Notes under the pieces: generated by a model | The model's input: the letters and a program-made list of their open reading frames with translations, nothing else | Told to the model about the DNA's origin: nothing | Databases searched by the model: none | Position numbers and translations under genes: made by a program | From: Chloroflexota bacterium | Lineage (GTDB): Bacteria; Chloroflexota; Dehalococcoidia; Lucifugimonadales; VGZR01 | Direction of reading: 5' to 3' | DNA: 18,037 nt | Assembly: GCA_027625225.1 (NCBI GenBank) | Contig: JAQBWG010000013.1 | Span: forward strand, 1 to 18,037 | In this document: piece after piece, positions 13,106-18,037 of the stretch | How positions within the stretch are numbered: position 1 is the first letter of the stretch | How the letters are laid out: the number at the start of each line of letters is the position of its first letter

Positions 13106-13516
13106 TTGCTACGCCTTCCCGAGGAGTTCGCGCGCCAAATTATCACCCATGCCAGAGAGGAAGACCCCAACGAGTGCTGCGGCATCCTTGCCGGTAAAGA
13201 CAGCACCGTTTCTCACGCGTATCGAATCACCAACACCGTCAAAAGCCCTTATCGTTACCTCATGGACCCGCAGGAGTTTCTGAACGCCGATAAAGATGCG
13301 GAGTCGAATGGGGTCGAGTTTGTAGCCTTCTACCACTCGCATACCCATAGCGAGGGCTATCCGTCGGCAACCGACGTGCGCATGGCGCTGGAAAGCGGCT
13401 GGCTCGACGTGCACTACGTGCTCGTTTCGCTGGAAGACAAGGAAAATCCGGTCATTCGTGCGTTCAACATAAATCAATCGGGCAAAATCATCGAAGACGA
13501 GTTGGAAATCGCCTGA
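13106..13516 (+). CDS. M67 (JAB1/MPN/Mov34, JAMM) metallopeptidase
   Basis: Zinc metalloprotease-fold protein of 136 residues. The JAMM motif is complete: Glu23 (NECCGIL), His77 and His79 in FYHSHTHSEGYPSATD, Ser87 and Asp90. Bacterial stand-alone members typically remove C-terminal residues from small ubiquitin-like sulfur carriers (MoaD/ThiS-like), as Mec+ does in cysteine synthesis; no such partner gene is in the window, so that role is inferred only. The start is TTG at 13106, with GGAGGAG 5 bases upstream; the residue count and N-terminal strand agree with family length. It ends 61 bases before a strong terminator hairpin. Confidence 0.88.
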   Translation: MLRLPEEFARQIITHAREEDPNECCGILAGKDSTVSHAYRITNTVKSPYRYLMDPQEFLNADKDAESNGVEFVAFYHSHTHSEGYPSATDVRMALESGWLDVHYVLVSLEDKENPVIRAFNINQSGKIIEDELEIA

Positions 13517-13577
13517 ATTCTTGGAGCAAATCCAGGGATGAGGCCTGCTCGTAAAGTGTAGCAAGCCCCCTTGGAGA

Positions 13578-13628
13578 AGGCGGCACCGCGAGAAGCACAT
13601 GTGCTAACAGCGGCGCCGCCTTTGTTTT
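13578..13628 (+). terminator. intrinsic terminator of the kinase-like/M67 operon
   Basis: AGGCGGCACCGC (13578-13589) pairs with GCGGCGCCGCCT (13610-13621) with one mismatch. The loop contains a second perfect palindrome, AGCACATGTGCT (13594-13605). The T-rich run TTTGTTTT (13621-13628) follows on the plus strand. The stem also lies 10 bases beyond the stop of the convergent aminotransferase gene but has no T-run in that direction. Confidence 0.8.
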
Positions 13629-13638
13629 GTGGAGTCGT

Positions 13639-14769
13639 TTACTTGTGGGCGGACTCGTAGGCCTCGATGCCCTCGAAGAGGCGGTCGACGTCGGCGCGGT
13701 TGTTGAAGACGTGGGGGTCGACGCGGAAGAGGTTGCCTGCGAAGTAGGTGTCGACGCCACGGTCGTAGAGGAACTTCCAGAACTGCTCGGCGTCGTCCAT
13801 GATGGCGCCGATAACGCCCAACCGGTACTTCTCCTCGTCGGGGGTGATGACGTTCATGCCACGCTCCTTCATGCCGCGGATGGCGTAGCCGGAGAGGTCG
13901 AGGACGTGCTTTTCGATGACCTTGGTGCCGACTTCGAGGAGCTGTTCCATGCCGGGCTTGCTGAAGACGGCGCCCATGGTATTGGAGAGGCCGAGGTGGA
14001 AGCGCTCGGCGTTGTCTTTGAACTCGAACTTGTGGAGTCCGTAGCCGTGCTCGTTGGAGGAGTAGCCGGCGCGGGTGGGGGTTTTGTCGAGGTGTTTTTT
14101 GGCAGCGTAGAAGTAGCCGACGCCGCCTGCGCCCATGAGCCATTTCATGCCGGTGGTGGAGTAGAAGTCGACGCCCCATTTGTGGAGGTCGATCTCCATG
14201 GCTCCGGCGGACTGCGCACCGTCTACGATGAGGACGGCGCCGTTGGCGTGGGCGAGTTTGGCGAGCCTGGCGATATCGTGCTTGAAGCCCTGGCCGGGGG
14301 TGACATGTGAGATGGAGATGGCGATGGTGTCGTCGTCTACGGCGGCCTCCATGTCCTCGAAGTGGACGATGCCGTCACGGGGCTGGACGAAGCGGAGGGC
14401 GACGTTTTCGCGGCCCTTGAGCTTCCAGGGATAGACGCTGGAGGGGTAGGCGTACTCGTCGAAGACGACGTTGGAGCCTTTGGGTGCGGGTGTGAGCATG
14501 TCGACGGCGAGGTTGGAACCTGCGGAGGTGCTCTCGACGAAGGCGATTTCATCGGCATCGGCGCCTACCAGCTTGGCGAAGAGGGCGCGGCAGTCGTGCA
14601 TGGCGTCCTCGGTGTGCAGATAGAGGCCGTCGGGGTCCTGGGTGACCCATTTCATATAGTCGTCCATGGCCTTGATGGTGCGGTTGGTGGCGGGCGCGAT
14701 GCCGCCGGAGAACATATAGGCGCGTTTTTTCAGGACGGGGATTTCGGCGCGAAGCTGGGCTGGGTTCAT
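13639..14769 (-). CDS. class V aminotransferase-fold PLP enzyme
   Basis: Fold-type I PLP enzyme of the class V group (cysteine desulfurase, isopenicillin N epimerase-like), 376 residues from the chosen start. Signs are YLHTEDAMHDCRALFAKLVGA near 50-70, FVESTSAGSNLA (77-88), the cofactor Asp183 in LIVDGAQSAGA with Gln186, and the Schiff-base Lys209 in STTGMKWLMGAGG. The His that usually precedes the lysine is Met, and no desulfurase cysteine loop is evident, so a lyase, epimerase or aminotransferase role is more likely than sulfur transfer. The reading frame is open for 23 further codons upstream, but the ATG at 14769 has AGGAGG 6 bases before it and begins the conserved sequence. The substrate cannot be named. 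Confidence 0.86.
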   Translation of the reverse strand: MNPAQLRAEIPVLKKRAYMFSGGIAPATNRTIKAMDDYMKWVTQDPDGLYLHTEDAMHDCRALFAKLVGADADEIAFVESTSAGSNLAVDMLTPAPKGSNVVFDEYAYPSSVYPWKLKGRENVALRFVQPRDGIVHFEDMEAAVDDDTIAISISHVTPGQGFKHDIARLAKLAHANGAVLIVDGAQSAGAMEIDLHKWGVDFYSTTGMKWLMGAGGVGYFYAAKKHLDKTPTRAGYSSNEHGYGLHKFEFKDNAERFHLGLSNTMGAVFSKPGMEQLLEVGTKVIEKHVLDLSGYAIRGMKERGMNVITPDEEKYRLGVIGAIMDDAEQFWKFLYDRGVDTYFAGNLFRVDPHVFNNRADVDRLFEGIEAYESAHK

Positions 14770-14828
14770 GGCTCTCCTCCTCGGGTTGTTCTGATTGGTT
14801 GGGTGTGGTGTCGCTCTAGATAGGACGA

Positions 14829-14858
14829 ACTGTATCACCGGCGCTGAAAGAGGGTCAA
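14829..14858 (-). promoter_or_regulatory. putative promoter of the class V aminotransferase gene
   Basis: The minus strand has TTGACC (14853-14858), an 18-base spacer and TACAGT (14829-14834). The predicted start near 14822 gives a leader of about 53 bases. Matches are moderate. Confidence 0.45.
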
Positions 14859-14956
14859 GGGAGGGGTGGCTTCACACATCCGAAGTTGCTTTATTGCTTT
14901 CGCTGAGGAAACGAAAGAGAGCGGGGGTAGGCAGACGTTCTCATCAATGAGAGCAC

Positions 14957-15739
14957 TTAGACGATTCTATAGTCCCCTCGGCCCAGGAAGCGAACGACTC
15001 CGTTGTCCCTCAAGACCTGTAGCTGCTGGCGCATTTTCGCCCTGACATTCCTGTTGTCTGGATGAAGCACTCCTAGTTCGCCTTCGAAGCGTCCGTAGAA
15101 CTCCTGCAACGAAAATCTGTCAGATCCCGTCTCCCGCGCTATACGTCTGATACACATCAAGGTGTCGGCCCCCCATCCACCTTTCGAGCTTTCCGGCAGT
15201 CCAAGGAAAGCGAATTTGCTCCAGGATTGGCGAACTTCGCTTCTCGGTAGCACATGTCCATTAGTGACCAGCGCAACACGCGCTTCGGGAGGCAGTGCGC
15301 CCAATAAGATATTAGAGCCCACCCATCCTGCTCTGCGTGCTGTGGATTTCAGGGGTGGGCGCATCTGGACTATCGCGGGCGTTAGAAAGTGTCCTGGTAC
15401 TGCAAAGAGCCCTGTAACTATCCAGGAGTACGGAGAATAACAAAGGAACAGGTAGTTAGGAGTCTGGCCTCTAGCTATTGCATCCATTTTGGGGCCATAG
15501 GCGGAATTGGCGATTACATTACCAATAGACCTTGACTTGCTCTTGAGTTGATACCTCGTAGAGCACTCAGGGCAGCAGAAGTCCACCACCTTTGTGTTGG
15601 CTTTGAGTGGCTCCAGTCGGTCGGACAGACATGCAGCACAGTACAGGTTGTTTGAGGCCCAGTGCTCTGTAATGACTCTGGCCTTCTGGGACAGGCTACG
15701 ATACCCGTCTGCAACCGATGAGTCGAGGCTAGTATCCAA
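14957..15739 (-). CDS. DpnI-like methyladenine-dependent restriction endonuclease (Dam-replacing protein family)
   Basis: Predicted type IIM endonuclease of 260 residues, expected to cleave G(m6A)TC. It aligns without visible gaps to the DpnI N-terminus (from memory): YRSLSQKARVITEHW (13-27), zinc-type cysteines Cys34, Cys37, Cys56 and Cys59, then VVDFCCPEC...YQLKSKS. Catalytic Asp53 and Lys66 are at DpnI positions, but the middle residue of the D...ExK motif is Gln64 instead of Glu. The DpnI core STARRAGWVGSNILL (132-146) and the C-terminal winged helix, with KMRQQLQVLRDNGV (235-248) and FLGRGDYRIV, are also present. The winged helix of DpnI reads methylated DNA as well. The start is TTG at 15739, the first usable codon after an upstream stop, and it puts Tyr13 where DpnI has it. 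No methyltransferase adjoins it, as expected for an enzyme that cuts only methylated DNA. GC is lower than in the neighbours (sampled lines 47 and 55% against 70% in the adjacent SDR), hinting at transfer. Confidence 0.9.
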   Translation of the reverse strand: MDTSLDSSVADGYRSLSQKARVITEHWASNNLYCAACLSDRLEPLKANTKVVDFCCPECSTRYQLKSKSRSIGNVIANSAYGPKMDAIARGQTPNYLFLCYSPYSWIVTGLFAVPGHFLTPAIVQMRPPLKSTARRAGWVGSNILLGALPPEARVALVTNGHVLPRSEVRQSWSKFAFLGLPESSKGGWGADTLMCIRRIARETGSDRFSLQEFYGRFEGELGVLHPDNRNVRAKMRQQLQVLRDNGVVRFLGRGDYRIV

Positions 15740-15818
15740 GGTGGCGGTGTCCTTTTGTGAGCTAACCCTGTTTGCGGCCCCAATATGCCACGCGATTTAC
15801 CGACAAGGAGCCTAGCTG

Positions 15819-16583
15819 CTAAATCATGAGGTCGCCGCCGTTGATGTCGAGGGCGGCGCCGGTGATGTAGGCGGCGCGGTCGGAGGCGAGGAAGGCGACG
15901 AGTTCGGCGACTTCGTCGGGGCGTCCGAGGCGTTTGATGGGGAAGGTGGCGGCGAAGTCCTGGGCGCGCTGTTCTCCGACGGTGTTGGTGACCATTTCGG
16001 TGTGGATGAGGCCGGGGCAGACGGAGTTGACGGTGATGCCGTGTCCGGCCTCTTCGCGGGCGAGGTGGCGGGTGAAGCCGAGGATGCCTGCCTTGGCGGC
16101 GGTGTAGTGCGCGCCGCCGACGGTGGAGTGCTTCTTTCCTGCCGTCGACGAGAAGTTGACGATGCGGCCCCATCCGGCCTTGCGCATGGCGGGTAGGACG
16201 GCGCGGGAGCACATGTAGGTGCCCTTGAGGTTGACCGCGATGACCCAGTCCCACTCCTCTTCCTCGATGTCTATGACGGGTGTGGGCTTGAGCACTCCGG
16301 CGTTGTTGACGAGGATGTGGACGTTTCCGAATTTCTTGATGGCTTCGCTGACCATGCGGTCGGCGTCGGCCTTTTTGGTGACGTCGCCCTGGACGGCGAG
16401 GGAGGGGAAGCCGTCTTCGTGGAGGTGAAGGGCGGTGGCCATGGCGGCCTCGAGGGTGATGTCGTTGACGACGATGTTTGCTCCGGCAGCGGCGAGGCGT
16501 TCGGCGCAGGCGCGGCCCATGCCCTGCCCGGCGCCGGTGACGATGGCGGTTTTGCCCTGGAGTTCGGTGGCGTCTATTTTCAT
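15819..16583 (-). CDS. SDR family NAD-type oxidoreductase (FabG-like), stand-alone
   Basis: Classical SDR of 254 residues, not a close copy of the six-gene array: the WLCMKYE signature is absent (TYMCSRAVLPAM instead) and the N-terminus is longer. TGAGQGMG (16-23) binds the cofactor, Asp41 points to NAD(H), NNAG is at 93-96, and Ser146, Tyr160 and Lys164 (HYTAAK) form the active site. The layout resembles 3-oxoacyl-ACP reductase (FabG) or 3-hydroxyacyl-CoA dehydrogenase-type SDRs. AAGGAG lies 6 bases before the ATG. It follows kbl after 120 bases holding a palindromic repeat and may be co-transcribed with it; whether it acts on a threonine or glycine-derived ketone is speculation. Confidence 0.91.
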   Translation of the reverse strand: MKIDATELQGKTAIVTGAGQGMGRACAERLAAAGANIVVNDITLEAAMATALHLHEDGFPSLAVQGDVTKKADADRMVSEAIKKFGNVHILVNNAGVLKPTPVIDIEEEEWDWVIAVNLKGTYMCSRAVLPAMRKAGWGRIVNFSSTAGKKHSTVGGAHYTAAKAGILGFTRHLAREEAGHGITVNSVCPGLIHTEMVTNTVGEQRAQDFAATFPIKRLGRPDEVAELVAFLASDRAAYITGAALDINGGDLMI

Positions 16584-16619
16584 GCGGGTCTCCTTAGGGA
16601 ATTAGATAGAGATGATCGC

Positions 16620-16667
16620 AGAGGGGCCAGCCCCTCTGGACTCCCCGGCAGGGTTCACCCTGCACCC
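16620..16667. repeat. palindromic repeat, full copy with two hairpins
   Basis: The first palindrome, AGAGGGGC-ca-GCCCCTCT (16620-16637), is followed by GGACTCCCC-G and the second palindrome, GCAGGGT-tc-ACCCTGC (16648-16663), then ACCC. The last 20 bases are identical to 5496-5515. The structure resembles bacterial REP-type intergenic elements. It lies in the kbl-to-SDR gap and, if transcribed, would fold into two adjacent stem-loops ahead of the SDR start codon. No flanking transposase is present. Confidence 0.75.
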
Positions 16668-16703
16668 TTTTCCTGAACACGAATTTTATGACCATTTCGG
16701 TCT

Positions 16704-17891
<1,188 letters not shown>

Positions 17892-17918
17892 GCTCTTCCT
17901 CCTCAGTGCTCTAGCCGC

Positions 17919-17947
17919 AATGTATCGCCGCAGCTTGGGGGTGTCAA
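17919..17947 (-). promoter_or_regulatory. sigma70-type promoter of kbl
   Basis: The minus strand has TTGACA (17942-17947), a 17-base spacer and TACATT (17919-17924). The predicted start is near 17912, about 20 bases before the start codon. Spacing is optimal, and the site makes kbl independent of the gene upstream. Confidence 0.7.
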
Positions 17948-17960
17948 TAGCGGGTCGCAG

Positions 17961-18037
17961 CTAGAGCAGTGTCACACCGATGACACCAAGCATCATGAGG
18001 CTGATGGCGATGCCCTTCATAACGAGGGTGCGGCGGT
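17961..18037 (-). CDS. C-terminal end of a probable membrane protein (5' end outside window)
   Basis: A minus-strand frame open to the window edge encodes 24 residues, RRTLVMKGIAISLMMLGV followed by IGVTLL, before TAG at 17961. Basic residues followed by a long hydrophobic stretch look like a final transmembrane helix. With only 24 residues no family can be given, and chance is possible; the kbl promoter and a 69-base gap lie between it and kbl. Confidence 0.4.
   Translation of the reverse strand, partial: RRTLVMKGIAISLMMLGVIGVTLL

Noticed and set aside
13627..14310. Plus-strand open frame rich in Val, Gly, Asp and Glu opposite the class V aminotransferase
   Set aside because: The low-complexity composition is the mirror of a GC-biased coding strand. 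The opposite frame carries the PLP lysine and family motifs.
14897..14917. CTTTCG-N9-CGAAAG hairpin downstream of the DpnI-like gene as a terminator
   Set aside because: The six-base-pair stem is weak and the following minus-strand bases (CAATAAAG) do not form a U-run, so it is too weak to list as a feature.
14957..15739. The DpnI-like gene as part of a prophage or a larger restriction-modification cluster
   Set aside because: No integrase, phage gene, methyltransferase, specificity subunit or attachment repeat is visible on either side. The neighbours are ordinary metabolic genes.
15514..16254. Minus-strand frame overlapping the SDR at 15819 and the DpnI-like gene
   Set aside because: It is a Arg/His/Pro-rich alternative frame of the SDR running into the next gene. 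Both real genes are clear in another frame.

Overview
The window looks like a high-GC bacterial chromosome segment. It probably comes from the Chloroflexota (Dehalococcoidia / SAR202-like). That assignment is an inference from gene content: an LLM-class flavin/F420 oxidoreductase, an array of short-chain dehydrogenases, a D-aminoacylase-like amidohydrolase, a cytidylate kinase-like protein and an M67 peptidase. No rRNA, tRNA, CRISPR array, integrase or transposase was seen. Sigma70-type promoters with 17-18 base spacers can be read in front of most transcription units.

Left end (1-1167): tatA (cut by the window edge) and lexA lie on the minus strand. The lexA promoter region carries three copies of the same motif, GAAC-N4-GTGC on the minus strand, placed over the -35, the spacer and the start region. 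This looks like an autoregulatory SOS control region. Divergent from it is an eight-gene plus-strand operon (1168-7886): an LLM-class oxidoreductase, a medium-chain dehydrogenase/reductase without catalytic zinc ligands, and six consecutive SDR paralogues. The first three SDRs carry Asp38 (NAD-type) and the last three an Ala-Arg pair (NADP-type). The one wide gap in the array, holding a palindromic repeat, falls exactly between the two groups. A stepwise oxidation pathway for organic substrates is likely; the substrate is unknown.

Middle (7915-11513, minus strand): an antibiotic-biosynthesis-monooxygenase-fold protein, a KtrA/TrkA-type RCK protein, a GAF-like plus winged-helix regulator without a receiver domain, and an amidohydrolase of the N-acyl-D-amino-acid deacylase family with two metal-ligand positions changed. 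Divergent from these is a plus-strand set (11687-13516): apt, then a cytidylate kinase-like gene and an M67/JAMM metallopeptidase, closed by a strong terminator.

Right end (13639-18037, minus strand): a class V aminotransferase-like protein, a DpnI-like endonuclease specific for methylated adenine, a seventh SDR, glycine C-acetyltransferase (kbl) with its own promoter, and the last codons of a membrane protein. The DpnI homologue is the most notable gene. It matches DpnI residue for residue in spacing, has lower GC than its neighbours, and has Gln in place of the catalytic Glu. A palindromic repeat between kbl and the seventh SDR shares 20 identical bases with the repeat inside the SDR array.
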